Below, one piece after another: positions 1 through 8,601 of a stretch of 64,000 bases of DNA. The notes below the pieces were generated by a model. That model was not told the DNA's origin, made no database searches, and saw only the letters and a list, made by a program, of their open reading frames with translations. The stretch covers positions 124,001 to 188,000 of the forward strand of contig NCKB01000008.1 of NCBI GenBank assembly GCA_002279065.1, in the 5' to 3' direction. The DNA comes from Lysobacterales bacterium 15-68-25. GTDB taxonomy: Bacteria; Pseudomonadota; Gammaproteobacteria; Xanthomonadales; Rhodanobacteraceae. The position numbers and the translations under genes were made by a program. Position 1 is the first letter of the stretch, and every line of letters starts with the position of its first letter.

Positions 1-14
1 GGGAGGACGAGCGC

Positions 15-1010
15 ATGAAGAAGGCGATCGCCGCCAGCGTGTTCGACCGCACCGGCCTGCGTCGCCTGCTGCACGGTATCGGCCGCTGGCGCGGACTGGT
101 GGTGCTGAATTACCACCGCATCGGCCAGGCGGCCGGCGCACCCTACGATCACGGGCTGTGGAGTGCGTCGGAAGAGGCCTTCAGCGCGCAGATGCGGTTC
201 CTGCGCCGGCACACCGACCTGATCGAACCCGTGGACCTCGCGCAGCTGCGCGACCGCCCGCGCGGACGCTATGCGATGGTGACCTTCGACGACGGTTACC
301 GCGACAACTACGAGGCGGCGTTGCCGATTCTCCGCCACGAGGGCGTGCGTGCCACTTTCTTCGTGGCGACCGGTTTCATCGATCGGCCGAGCCTGCCCTG
401 GTGGGACGAGATCGCCTGGATGGTGCGGACCTCCCGCAAACCCCACCTCGACCTGAGGCCGTGGCTCGAAGCGCAGGTGGCCATCGACGAGCCCGGTCGC
501 GAACGCGCGGTGCGCACCCTGCTGCGCGCCTACAAGGCGCTGCCGGACGATCGGCTGGCAGACTATCTGGATGCCGTAGGCGCGGCGACCGGCAGCGGAC
601 GCGCCGGTCCCGGGCATGCGGACCGCTTCTGGATGACCTGGGACATGCTGCGCGGGATGCGCGACGCCGGCATGACCATCGGCGGGCACACGGTCAGTCA
701 TCCGGTGCTGGCGAACATGAGCACTGCCCGCCAGCGCGAGGAGATCCTGCAGTGCGGGCGGCGGCTGGCCGAGGAGCTGGGCCGGCCGATGGACTGCTTC
801 AGCTATCCGGTGGGCAACCCGGCGGCCTTCGACGAGCGCACCCGCGAAGTGCTGGCCGAGGCCGGGGTGCGCTGGGCCTTCAGCTACTACGGCGGCTGCC
901 GGCGCTTCGACGACTGGGACCCGTACGACATCCGCCGCGTGGCGGTGGAGACGGAAACCACCGGGCCGTGGTTTCGCAGCATCATGACCCTGCCGTCGGT
1001 GTTCGCCTGA
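15..1010 (+). CDS. NodB-family polysaccharide deacetylase
   Basis: 331 aa. It probably removes N- or O-acetyl groups from a surface polysaccharide. The NodB signature TFDDGY sits at about residues 90-95, a second metal-site motif HTVSHP lies near residue 220, and the later SYPVGN block fits the third conserved motif. No signal peptide is obvious, so a cytoplasmic or inner-face role is possible. The ATG is preceded by a good Shine-Dalgarno (GGAGGA, 8 bases upstream). It converges with the minus-strand exopolysaccharide genes, leaving only 19 bases between stop codons, so it probably belongs to the same polysaccharide locus. The family assignment is secure; substrate is unknown. Confidence 0.88.
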   Translation: MKKAIAASVFDRTGLRRLLHGIGRWRGLVVLNYHRIGQAAGAPYDHGLWSASEEAFSAQMRFLRRHTDLIEPVDLAQLRDRPRGRYAMVTFDDGYRDNYEAALPILRHEGVRATFFVATGFIDRPSLPWWDEIAWMVRTSRKPHLDLRPWLEAQVAIDEPGRERAVRTLLRAYKALPDDRLADYLDAVGAATGSGRAGPGHADRFWMTWDMLRGMRDAGMTIGGHTVSHPVLANMSTARQREEILQCGRRLAEELGRPMDCFSYPVGNPAAFDERTREVLAEAGVRWAFSYYGGCRRFDDWDPYDIRRVAVETETTGPWFRSIMTLPSVFA

Positions 1011-1029
1011 GCCGGCGGCACCGCCGACC

Positions 1030-1845
1030 TCAGCCTGACCCGCCCTCCGGGAACTGCTCCAGCATCCAGCTGCGGACCAGCTCCGTGAGCTGGCGGCGAT
1101 CCTCCGCCAGGCTGTAGGTGTGGTCGGCATCGGCCAGCCAGCGCACGCTCAGGCCGGGATGCCGTCCCACGCCTTTGCCGAAGCACTCGAGCAACTGCCG
1201 CGGGTGGTTGAAGTAGCCGCTGGCGCCGCCGCTGAAGATGAAGCTCAGGCGTACCCCGCGCGCCAGCATCGCGGCCAGTTCCGTGCGCACCTGACCGCGT
1301 GCGGGCCGCCCGGTCTGGAAGTCCGCTTCGCCGCCCTGCGCGTCCGCCCGTCGCTTCCGGCGCCCAAGGAAGCGCACCACTCGCCGCGGGTCGCGCAGGC
1401 GCGGCAGGTAATGGCGCAGATGGAAGCCCATCGTGGGATAGGCATGGCCGTCCAGGAACACCGCGCCGACGACGCGCGGATCGCTGGCGGCGACGACGTG
1501 CGCGTTGGCCGCGCCCGAGCACAGACCGACCAGCACGAAGCGGGTGCAGCCCGCTTCGGCGGCGAGCAGCTCCATGGCGTCGGCGACGTCCCGGCGGACC
1601 TGCTCCTGCGGCGCTTCGGCGACACCCGCGACGGCGCTGTCGCCCAGCGTGGACAGGTCGAAGCGCAGCGTCGGGTAGCCGGCCTCGTTCAGCCGGCGCG
1701 CGAGCTCGACGTTCATGCGGAACGGCCCGACGCGGTGGACCAGGCCGGCGTTGAGCAGAATCACCCCGGTGCGCGCGGTGCCCGGGCCGACGATGCCGGC
1801 CAGATGGCGGGCGCGCCCGAACGAGAAGGCGCGTTCGCGGCTCAT
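1030..1845 (-). CDS. alpha/beta hydrolase of the exopolysaccharide locus (hydrolase 1)
   Basis: 271 aa serine-hydrolase-fold protein, last gene of the minus-strand exopolysaccharide operon. It resembles the hydrolase 1 type found in exosortase-associated and related polysaccharide clusters. The nucleophile elbow reads GLCSGA, so Cys stands where GxSxG enzymes have Ser. A candidate catalytic His is in DADHTYS near the C-terminus. The start ATG overlaps the stop of the upstream hydrolase gene by four bases (ATGA), which sets the start and suggests translational coupling. No exosortase or PEP-CTERM protein is visible in the window, so the exosortase link is only by family resemblance. Substrate is unknown. 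Confidence 0.75.
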   Translation of the reverse strand: MSRERAFSFGRARHLAGIVGPGTARTGVILLNAGLVHRVGPFRMNVELARRLNEAGYPTLRFDLSTLGDSAVAGVAEAPQEQVRRDVADAMELLAAEAGCTRFVLVGLCSGAANAHVVAASDPRVVGAVFLDGHAYPTMGFHLRHYLPRLRDPRRVVRFLGRRKRRADAQGGEADFQTGRPARGQVRTELAAMLARGVRLSFIFSGGASGYFNHPRQLLECFGKGVGRHPGLSVRWLADADHTYSLAEDRRQLTELVRSWMLEQFPEGGSG

Positions 1846-2618
1846 GCGGCGTTCTCCAGCGCATCGCAAACCAGCCGCACCAGCTCGTGGGACAGCACGG
1901 CGATCTCCTGCCGCTGCAGCTCCTCCCAGGGCGTCGCCTGCGACAGGGGGGCGAGTCTGCAGGACGGCGGAAGTGTCTCTCGTGCGATCGAACCCTCCGA
2001 CTCGATCAGCAACGTCGGCAGGGGAGGGAACGTCGCACGCAGCTGCATGAGCTGCTCGCGCAGCCGTTCGGAGACCGCGAAGCCGCACCACTCGCCGAGT
2101 GGCAGCGCGCTCTCGCGCGGCGTCCGGAAGCGGTCCGGGTCGCGCGCCAGCTCCACCTGCAGGGCGTCCATGCGGGCGACCAGACCGGCGCCGTCGACGA
2201 TCGGGTCCCACAACACCAGCCGATCCAGCTTGAGCGCGGTCGCGTGCCGCATCAGCAGGCTGGCGCCCAGCCGCGCACCGAAGCCGTGCACGTGCGGGCG
2301 CCCGCCCAGCTCGCGCAGATGGGCTGCCGCTGCCTGCAGGTCGAGGCCGCATCGCCCCAGCTCGAAGTCGCCGGTCTCGCCGGCCGAATCCCCGCTGCCG
2401 TAGTAGTCGAAGCGCAGGCAGGGATGCCCGCGAGAGGCCAGCTGGGTTGCGAGCTGGCGGTACAGGCGGTGGGTGCGGATGTATTCCTGGCCGAACGGCG
2501 GGCACAGCAGCACGGCGCCCGCCCCCGGCCGTGTCGCGGCGGGGGCGTGATACACCCCGAACAGTTCCTGGTCGGTCCCGAAATGGTGCGGGGCGGTTCC
2601 GTCGCTCCTCGCCGTCAT
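1842..2618 (-). CDS. alpha/beta hydrolase-like protein of the exopolysaccharide locus (hydrolase 2)
   Basis: 258 aa. It has the early alpha/beta-hydrolase features (LLCPPFGQEY, then LRFDYYGSGDS). The position of the nucleophile elbow reads HGFGARLGA, with no Ser, Cys or Asp where a nucleophile is expected. It may therefore be a non-catalytic paralogue or use different chemistry; related hydrolase 2 proteins from polysaccharide loci, as I recall them, also carry a GxRLGA-type elbow. ATGA overlaps join it to the genes on both sides (the outer-membrane barrel upstream and hydrolase 1 downstream), so it is an operon member. Function in polysaccharide production is inferred from context only. Confidence 0.7.
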   Translation of the reverse strand: MTARSDGTAPHHFGTDQELFGVYHAPAATRPGAGAVLLCPPFGQEYIRTHRLYRQLATQLASRGHPCLRFDYYGSGDSAGETGDFELGRCGLDLQAAAAHLRELGGRPHVHGFGARLGASLLMRHATALKLDRLVLWDPIVDGAGLVARMDALQVELARDPDRFRTPRESALPLGEWCGFAVSERLREQLMQLRATFPPLPTLLIESEGSIARETLPPSCRLAPLSQATPWEELQRQEIAVLSHELVRLVCDALENAA

Positions 2619-3934
2619 CGCGTGTACGAGACTCCCACGTAGACCCGGTTCTCATTGAAGCCCGCGCCCGGTACGTTGCTGGTGCGCCAGCGGCGGCTGA
2701 AGTTGGCGCGCCAGCTCCAGTGCACGTTGACCTGCCGGGTGAGGCTGACGACGTAGCTGGTCGCGTGGTCCTTGCGATCCTGTGTCTGGTAGGAGCGGCG
2801 CTCCTTCTCGAAGTAGCCGGAGAGGATCGCCGTCGGGCTGAGGTTGTAGTCCAGGCCGGCGCGGAACTCGCGCGCGGTCTGGTTGAACGTGGGTGATCCA
2901 CTGTAGGTGAGGCGCGAATACCGGGGTGCAACGGTGAACAGCAACCGTGCGGTGCGGTAGCTGTAGTTCACCTCGGCACGGCGCTCCAGGTAGACCTCCG
3001 AGGTCACCGTGATGCTGCCGGTGTTGCTGTCGCCGTTGATGCCACCGGTGAGTACGGTCGTGCCCGGCGTGATCGGCTGCATCAGCCCTTCGGCGGCATC
3101 GGAGTACTGGCGCGAGCCGGCCACGCCGAAGGCGCTGCGGTCGGTGGCGTGCCAGGTCAGGCTGAGGCGTGCCAGCGGACTGGTCTCGGTGCCGTGGTTC
3201 GCCTGGCCGAACGTGATGCGCGACCAGCCAAGCGCGGCGTCGATATCCAGCTTGGCGAGCTTGCTTACGTAGCGGCTGTACAACTCCGTGCTGTTGTAGT
3301 CGGCGTTACCCTGGTCGTGGTTCTTGAACACCACGTGGCGCTGTTCGGCATTGAACGAGAGCAGGTCGGTCGGATTGAGCTGGCGCAGCAGCCTGAGCGC
3401 AGCCATGCCGCGCTGCGAGTTGAAGCCCTGGGTCTTCTGCGCGTAGCTGTTGAGATAGCGCAGTTCCGCCTGTCCGTTGAAGCCGTTGCCCACGCCGAAA
3501 TGCAGCGTGGGTCCGAGCGACAGCACATTGGTCTGCTGCTGGTTGCTCGGCGCATCGCTGGCAAGGTAGTCCACCGGCTGAACGCTGGCGTAGTCGTCGA
3601 CGGTCAGGTCGAGTCGCTGCGGCAATACCGACCAGTTGACGGTACCTGCCAGTGAGGTCTGCGTCTGGCTGGAGAAGCGGCTGCCCAGGTAGTCGCGGTA
3701 CTGCATGTCGCCGATCACGTTGGCCTGGACGTCGGCGCCCTGCTCGACCAGCGAGAAATTGAAGCCGGGGATCAGCGAGGTCTGGCCGATCGGGTGGGTG
3801 CTGACCAGCTGGATGTTGTCGCTGCGCTCGAGGCCGGCGTAGAGCGTGTAGTTGAACTCGGCAGCGGTGCCGGCGAGCGGCGCCAAGGCCAGCGCCAGGG
3901 CGACGCCGGAGGCCAGTTGCGTGGGCCTGGACAT
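2615..3934 (-). CDS. outer-membrane beta-barrel protein of the exopolysaccharide locus (EpsL / PEP-CTERM-associated type)
   Basis: 439 aa. The start at 3934 follows a strong AAGGAGA Shine-Dalgarno and begins a clear signal peptide (residues about 1-23, ending AGTAAEF). The mature protein has many alternating aromatic/polar strands typical of an outer-membrane barrel and ends with VGVSYTR, a beta-strand-like terminus. Similar barrels (EpsL-like or PEP-CTERM-system-associated) accompany EpsE/EpsF-type export proteins and are thought to help the polymer cross the outer membrane. A longer in-frame extension upstream is rejected because the signal peptide and ribosome site define this start. Family assignment is moderate, barrel nature is strong. 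Confidence 0.72.
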   Translation of the reverse strand: MSRPTQLASGVALALALAPLAGTAAEFNYTLYAGLERSDNIQLVSTHPIGQTSLIPGFNFSLVEQGADVQANVIGDMQYRDYLGSRFSSQTQTSLAGTVNWSVLPQRLDLTVDDYASVQPVDYLASDAPSNQQQTNVLSLGPTLHFGVGNGFNGQAELRYLNSYAQKTQGFNSQRGMAALRLLRQLNPTDLLSFNAEQRHVVFKNHDQGNADYNSTELYSRYVSKLAKLDIDAALGWSRITFGQANHGTETSPLARLSLTWHATDRSAFGVAGSRQYSDAAEGLMQPITPGTTVLTGGINGDSNTGSITVTSEVYLERRAEVNYSYRTARLLFTVAPRYSRLTYSGSPTFNQTAREFRAGLDYNLSPTAILSGYFEKERRSYQTQDRKDHATSYVVSLTRQVNVHWSWRANFSRRWRTSNVPGAGFNENRVYVGVSYTR

Positions 3935-4085
3935 GTCGTTCTCCTTCGTTTCCCCTGCGCCAGGCGGACCTGGCGTTCTGATCGACGGGCGTCGCCGACT
4001 CCCCGGCGGTGCGTCCGTGGTTTGCCCTCTGGCGTCAGCAGCGGTCTCGCCACGGCGAAGCGCCACGGCTGGTCGCCCCTGCACG

Positions 4086-4859
4086 TCAAGGGGCGTGGTT
4101 GAACACGACTCCTGCCAGCTTGGAGCGGTCGAACTTGGCCGCGGCATCGTGGATCGCCTTCGGCGTGTCCTTGCCGTAGCCGGCCACCAACACGATGTAG
4201 TCCGCCAGGTCGGCAAGGATGCGCGCGTCGGGCGCGCCCCTGGCCGCCGGGCCATCCAGGAAGATGTAGCGGTCGTCGTAGCGTTCGCGAAGCGAGTCGA
4301 TCAGGTGGCGCATGTTCTGCGATGTGAAGTACTCGCTGAAGTTCTCGCGCGCCGTGCCGGCGGGAATCAGCCGGACATGGCGCAGCACGGTCGGGTAGAT
4401 CACCGACTCGATCCCGCGGGACGGGGTGTCGAGCAGGTCGATCAGCCCGCCCTGGTCCGCATCCACGCCAAGCACGCGGTGTTGCTCGGGGTAGCGCAGG
4501 TTGCAGTCGATCAGGAGGCTGGTCTTGGCCTGGTCGAAGGCGAACGCGGCCGCCAGGTTGCGCGCCACGAAGCTGGCGCCGCAACCGGGGCTGACCGCGA
4601 CCACCAGAGTGATGAAGTTGGTGCCGTTGCTCAGTTCGAGCAGGCGCGTGCGGATCTCGCGGAACACGTCGGCCTGGTTGCGGGCGGACTGGTCGGCATG
4701 GATCAGCCGGCGCTGCTCGAGCTGCGCCGGCACCAGCGCCCGGCTCTCATCCATCCGCGCGATGGACTGGCTCCCGATCTTCTGCGGCAGCTGGTCGCCC
4801 TGGGGGGGCGGTACCGCCGACAGCTTGCCGTTCTGCGGTTGGTCGTTGCGCATGGTCAT
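4086..4859 (-). CDS. BY-kinase-like P-loop protein with degenerate Walker A
   Basis: 257 aa, related to the cytoplasmic tyrosine autokinase/CpsD partner of Wzc-type polysaccharide chain-length proteins. The P-loop at residues 90-97 reads SPGCGASF: the Lys that normally contacts ATP phosphates is Ala (residue 95, GCC codon). Walker A' (LLIDCN, 115-120) and Walker B (IFLDGP, about 199-204) are recognisable. The protein stops at NHAP with no C-terminal Tyr cluster, the usual autophosphorylation site. It is therefore probably a pseudokinase or regulatory partner. ATG 4859 overlaps the stop of the upstream Wzc-like gene (ATGA); ATG 4853 is an alternative. Confidence 0.78.
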   Translation of the reverse strand: MTMRNDQPQNGKLSAVPPPQGDQLPQKIGSQSIARMDESRALVPAQLEQRRLIHADQSARNQADVFREIRTRLLELSNGTNFITLVVAVSPGCGASFVARNLAAAFAFDQAKTSLLIDCNLRYPEQHRVLGVDADQGGLIDLLDTPSRGIESVIYPTVLRHVRLIPAGTARENFSEYFTSQNMRHLIDSLRERYDDRYIFLDGPAARGAPDARILADLADYIVLVAGYGKDTPKAIHDAAAKFDRSKLAGVVFNHAP

Positions 4860-6406
4860 GCCGCTCCCTTCAGCTTGATCCACACCGACACCAGGTAAGC
4901 CAGCACCACGCCCAGGGCCACCATGCCCAGCATGGTGCTCTGCACCTGCTGGCGACGGCGATCCTGCGGCGTCTGGTAGTACGGCACGGTCGCGAGCATG
5001 GTCAGTCCGGTCAGGCGTTCCAGCTGCTCGGCCGAGCGCACGCGCGGGTCGAACCGCACCAGCAGGAACAGCAGGGTCAGCGGCGCGCCGATGGCGAGCA
5101 CGATGCCGACCATGGCGAAGTGGATGAAGCGCAGCCCGGACGGCGCCAGCGGCAGCACGGCCGGGTCCTGCACGATGAAATTCAGTCCCTGCTGTGTGGC
5201 GTCCAGGTTCATCGACACGCGCGCGTTCTCGCGGCGCTTGAGCAGATCCTGGTAGACATCGCGGTTCACGTCGTAGTCGCGGGTGAGCTCGGCGACCACG
5301 TTCTCGGACCCGGCCACGCGCTTGGCGCGCTCAAGTTCCTCGTTGAGCATGGCCTGGCTGGCGCCCATGCGTGCGGCGGTGGCGGCGATATCCGCGCGCA
5401 GCGCGGCCAGCTGGCTCTTCAGTTGCTGGTACAGCGGGTTGAACTGCGCGTTGCCGTCGATCGCCATCGGCGTACCGGCCGCCCGCGCCGCCTGTCGCTT
5501 GGCGTCGTTGGCCTGGATCTGCCGCTTCAGGTCGTCCATCTGGTGACGGATCCGCACCACGTCCGGGTATTCGTTTGTGTAGTTGAGCAGCAGCTTGTCC
5601 AGCTGCGCCTGCAGATCGGCCAGCTGCGCCCGGTAGACGCCGTCGGTGGTCTGTACCGCGGTGACCTCGGATTCGCCGGACAGCTGCGACTGCAGCGACG
5701 CCTCCTGCGAGCGCTTCTGCGTCAGGTCGAGCCTGGCCGTCTCCACCTGGGTGCGCAGCTCGCTGATGCGCGAGTTGATGTTGGCGTCGCTGCCCGGGCG
5801 GGCGTCGACGTTGTTCTCGCGGTAGCGCTTGAGGTTCTCCTCGGCCGCGGTCAGCTTCTGCCGATAGGCCTCGACCTGGCTGTCGATGAATTCGTAGGCG
5901 TCGCGGCTTTCGCGCTGCTTGGACGCCAGGCTCTCGCTGATGAACAGCTTGCCGAAGTCACGGGTCACCTCGAACGCGCGCCTGGGATCGGAGTCGTGGT
6001 AGCCGATGGTGATCAGGTTGCCGTGCGACAGTTTCACCGTCGTGCGCGCCTTGATCCCATCGATGATGCGGTCGACCTCGGCCGGCGTGGGCTTGTCCTT
6101 CAGGAAATCCCCATTGGCCAGCACCTGGTTCATCACCGAGCGGCTGAAGATCACGTCGCGCGCGATGCTGGCCCGGTTCTTGGTGCCGGTGGGCGAGGCC
6201 GCACCCTCCATCAGCGGCGTGATGATGCTGCTCTCCTGGGCGAGGATCGTGACTGCCGCGTCGTAGCGCTTGGGCCATGCCAGCCCCAGTGCGAGGGCGC
6301 CCAGCGCGATCGCCGCGAAGATCAGTACCATCGTGCCGAGCCTGCGCCTGGCCTCGGTCATGAGCACTGGCAGCAAGGCCTGCAGGCTCGGTTGTTCGTC
6401 CTTCAT
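4856..6406 (-). CDS. Wzz/Wzc-like polysaccharide chain-length determinant (EpsF type)
   Basis: 516 aa inner-membrane polysaccharide co-polymerase that would set chain length and pass polymer to the outer-membrane exporter. Layout: an N-terminal transmembrane helix at about residues 23-46, a large periplasmic region rich in coiled coil (about 150-400, many Gln/Arg/Glu/Ala heptads), a proline-containing segment before a second membrane helix (about 420-445), and a further hydrophobic helix close to the C-terminus. It lacks its own kinase domain, so the downstream P-loop protein is the expected partner. The start is uncertain: ATG 6406 is chosen, with GTG at 6412 or 6415 possible. Confidence 0.87.
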   Translation of the reverse strand: MKDEQPSLQALLPVLMTEARRRLGTMVLIFAAIALGALALGLAWPKRYDAAVTILAQESSIITPLMEGAASPTGTKNRASIARDVIFSRSVMNQVLANGDFLKDKPTPAEVDRIIDGIKARTTVKLSHGNLITIGYHDSDPRRAFEVTRDFGKLFISESLASKQRESRDAYEFIDSQVEAYRQKLTAAEENLKRYRENNVDARPGSDANINSRISELRTQVETARLDLTQKRSQEASLQSQLSGESEVTAVQTTDGVYRAQLADLQAQLDKLLLNYTNEYPDVVRIRHQMDDLKRQIQANDAKRQAARAAGTPMAIDGNAQFNPLYQQLKSQLAALRADIAATAARMGASQAMLNEELERAKRVAGSENVVAELTRDYDVNRDVYQDLLKRRENARVSMNLDATQQGLNFIVQDPAVLPLAPSGLRFIHFAMVGIVLAIGAPLTLLFLLVRFDPRVRSAEQLERLTGLTMLATVPYYQTPQDRRRQQVQSTMLGMVALGVVLAYLVSVWIKLKGAA

Positions 6407-6440
6407 GATCACCACCGACCCCTGTTGGACTTTCCTGGCT

Positions 6441-7061
6441 TCAGAACGACCGCTGCGGAACCGTGATCACGTCACCCGGCTGCACCGGGTAGTTCGTGGC
6501 CAGCTTGCCGTCCTGCAGGATCTGCCCCAGCTTCACGGCATACGACGACGTGCTCGACTCGGTCTTGCGGTACAGCTCGGTGCGGTCCGGGGCCGCGAAT
6601 TCGGTGATCCCGCCGGCGGCTAGCACCGCGTCCAGCACCGTCATGCCCTGGTGGTAGGGCAGCGACACCGGGTTGCGCACCGCGCCGGTGACGCGCACGC
6701 GCAACAGGTATTCGTGGCTGCGCAGGTCGGTGACGATCACCGCCACCTGAGGATCGCGGATGAAGGCCTTCAGGCGCTCCTTGATGTCGGCGGAGACCTC
6801 ATCCGGCGTCTTGCCACCGGCGACCACGTCGCCGATCAGCGGCACCGTGATGCGGCCATCGGGGCGCACCGGCACCTTCACGCCGAGATCGGGGTTGTTC
6901 CACACCGAGACCTGCAGCACGTCGTCCACGCCGATGTGGTACTGGGACATGGCCTGCGCCTGCGGGTTGAAGACCGGCGCGGAGGAGCTGCCCTGGGTGG
7001 TCGCGCAGGCCGCGAGCAGCAGGCCGGCGAGCACGACAAGCATGACCTGAATGATCTTCAT
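6441..7061 (-). CDS. polysaccharide export lipoprotein (Wza/EpsE-like)
   Basis: 206 aa outer-membrane polysaccharide export protein, first gene of the minus-strand operon. The signal peptide ends in a lipobox LLAAC with the lipidated Cys at residue 19. A Poly_export domain follows (about 40-105, with VDDVLQVSVW and VRPDGRITVPLIGDV), then an SLBB-type segment (about 118-150, VTGAVRNPVSLP). It is short compared with E. coli Wza (379 aa), matching the compact EpsE class that works with a separate outer-membrane barrel, here encoded three genes downstream. The identity is well supported; which polymer it exports cannot be told. Confidence 0.9.
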   Translation of the reverse strand: MKIIQVMLVVLAGLLLAACATTQGSSSAPVFNPQAQAMSQYHIGVDDVLQVSVWNNPDLGVKVPVRPDGRITVPLIGDVVAGGKTPDEVSADIKERLKAFIRDPQVAVIVTDLRSHEYLLRVRVTGAVRNPVSLPYHQGMTVLDAVLAAGGITEFAAPDRTELYRKTESSTSSYAVKLGQILQDGKLATNYPVQPGDVITVPQRSF

Positions 7062-7184
7062 AAACGTGACCCAGTTCCCTTGACTTCACTGGGCTCCAAT
7101 ACTAGCAGCCAATCGCTTGGAGAAGTTACCAGCTGTCGGGGTTCGGGAGAGCCAAACCGGGCCGATATCAGCGACCATACGCCC
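7062..7184. promoter_or_regulatory. divergent promoter region, exopolysaccharide operon and dusA
   Basis: 123-base intergenic region between the divergent polysaccharide export operon and dusA. On the minus strand a TAGTAT hexamer (7100-7105) is a candidate -10 for the export operon. Just upstream of it lies a short inverted repeat, CCAATCGCTTGG (7109-7120, CCAA-N4-TTGG), in the -10/-35 spacer, a possible operator. No convincing -35 is seen. Assigned by inspection only. Confidence 0.3.
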
Positions 7185-8189
7185 ATGCACAGCGCGATCC
7201 TTCCACCGACTTCCCCCTGGCGCGTCTGCGTCGCCCCGATGATGGACTGGACCGACCGGCATTGCCGGTATTTCCATCGCCTGCTGTCTCCGCGTGCCCG
7301 CCTTTACACGGAGATGGTCACCAGCGCGGCGCTGGTGCGTGGCGGGCAGTTGCGGCTGCTCGAGCACAGCCAGCAGGAGCATCCGGTGGCACTGCAGCTC
7401 GGCGGCAGCGATCCGCAGGAACTGGCCCGCGCAGCGGTGTTCGGGGCGCAGGCCGGCTATGACGAAATCAACCTCAATGTGGGCTGTCCCTCGGACCGCG
7501 TGCAGTCGGGCCGCTTCGGGGCCTGCCTGATGCTCGAACCTGCCCTGGTCGGGCAGTGCGTCCAGGCGATGCGGGATGCCGTGCAGGCCACGGGGTTCGC
7601 CGTACCGGTCACCGTCAAGTGCCGTATCGGGGTGGACGACCAGGACGCCTACGCCGACCTGCAGCGCTTCACCGAGGCGATGATCGCGGCCGGCGTGGAG
7701 ATTCTGGTCGTGCACGCCCGGAAGGCCTGGCTGCAGGGCCTGAGTCCGAAGGAGAACCGGGAGATCCCGCCGCTGGACTATGGCCGGGTTTACCGTCTGA
7801 AGCAGGATTTTCCAGGGCTTGCCGTGGTGATCAACGGCGGAATCACCACGGTGCGGGAGGTGCGCGAGCACCTGCAGTCGGTCGATGGCGTGATGCTCGG
7901 CCGGGCGGCATACCACGATCCGTACCTGCTGGCCGAGCTGGAGGCATCGCTGTATGGCGAGCCGCTGCCGCCTCGTGAGACCGTGCTGGCGCACCTGCGG
8001 CCGTACGTCGAGGCCGAGCTGGCCCGCGGCACGGCGCTCAAGCACATCACCCGGCACCTGCTCGGGCTTTATCAGGGGCAGCCCGGCGCCCGGGCTTTCC
8101 GTCGCGTGCTGAGCGAGGGGGCGCATCGGCCGGGAGCCGGCTGGAGCCTGCTGGAGCAGGCGATGGACCCGGTGCGCGACGCGGCATGA
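7185..8189 (+). CDS. dusA: tRNA-dihydrouridine(20/20a) synthase
   Basis: 334 aa FMN enzyme that reduces uridine to dihydrouridine in the D-loop of tRNAs. It begins with VCVAPMMDWTDRHCRYF, carries the catalytic Cys in NVGCPS (around residue 104), FMN-phosphate contacts around INGGI and MLGRAAY, and the C-terminal helical tRNA-binding region. The length and the DWTDRH motif fit DusA rather than DusB/DusC. A longer reading frame extends upstream through the divergent gene, but ATG 7185 matches the family N-terminus. Monocistronic by appearance. Confidence 0.93.
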   Translation: MHSAILPPTSPWRVCVAPMMDWTDRHCRYFHRLLSPRARLYTEMVTSAALVRGGQLRLLEHSQQEHPVALQLGGSDPQELARAAVFGAQAGYDEINLNVGCPSDRVQSGRFGACLMLEPALVGQCVQAMRDAVQATGFAVPVTVKCRIGVDDQDAYADLQRFTEAMIAAGVEILVVHARKAWLQGLSPKENREIPPLDYGRVYRLKQDFPGLAVVINGGITTVREVREHLQSVDGVMLGRAAYHDPYLLAELEASLYGEPLPPRETVLAHLRPYVEAELARGTALKHITRHLLGLYQGQPGARAFRRVLSEGAHRPGAGWSLLEQAMDPVRDAA

Positions 8190-8277
8190 CAGGGAAGGTG
8201 GTTCGGGCCACTATTCAGGCCGCAGCCCTTAACCTCGGGCGTCCCGCGATGCCCCGACGAGGCCGGATCACGAACGC

Positions 8278-8601
8278 ATGACATCCAAGATCCTTATCCT
8301 GTCGCGCCCGCTGATGGCGATGCTGCTGCTGGCCGTCGCAGTTCCGGGCTGGGCCAAGCAGGCCAGTGGCCTGACCCTGGACCAGGCGGTGGAGCAGGTG
8401 CAGCACGACACGGGGGGCAAGGTGCTGTCGGCGGACCGGCGGGAGTTCGGGCGCCGGACCGAGTACCGCATCAAGGTGCTGACGCCCAATGGTTACGTCC
8501 GCACGGTCACCGTGCCCTCCGAACAGGACCGGCGCCCGGCGCCGGCCCAGTCAACCAAGAATCCGGCCGGCAACGGCCGGGGCAACAAGGAGAAACACTG
8601 A
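8278..8601 (+). CDS. periplasmic PepSY-like small protein
   Basis: 107 aa with a signal peptide (about residues 1-27, cleavage near GWAKQ) and a PepSY-like core: the predicted helix LTLDQAVEQVQ is followed by TGGKVLSADRREF and a strand-rich RTEYRIKVLTPNG. The tail is Pro/Lys/Asn-rich and probably disordered. Its stop overlaps the phoP start by one base (TGATG), so it is translationally coupled to the two-component system. PepSY proteins beside PhoPQ-type systems are common in Xanthomonadales; a role as modulator of the sensor is inferred, not shown. Confidence 0.75.
   Translation: MTSKILILSRPLMAMLLLAVAVPGWAKQASGLTLDQAVEQVQHDTGGKVLSADRREFGRRTEYRIKVLTPNGYVRTVTVPSEQDRRPAPAQSTKNPAGNGRGNKEKH

Noticed and set aside
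15..7061. Exosortase/PEP-CTERM system
   Set aside because: Several genes resemble exosortase-associated families, but no exosortase or PEP-CTERM protein is visible in the window.
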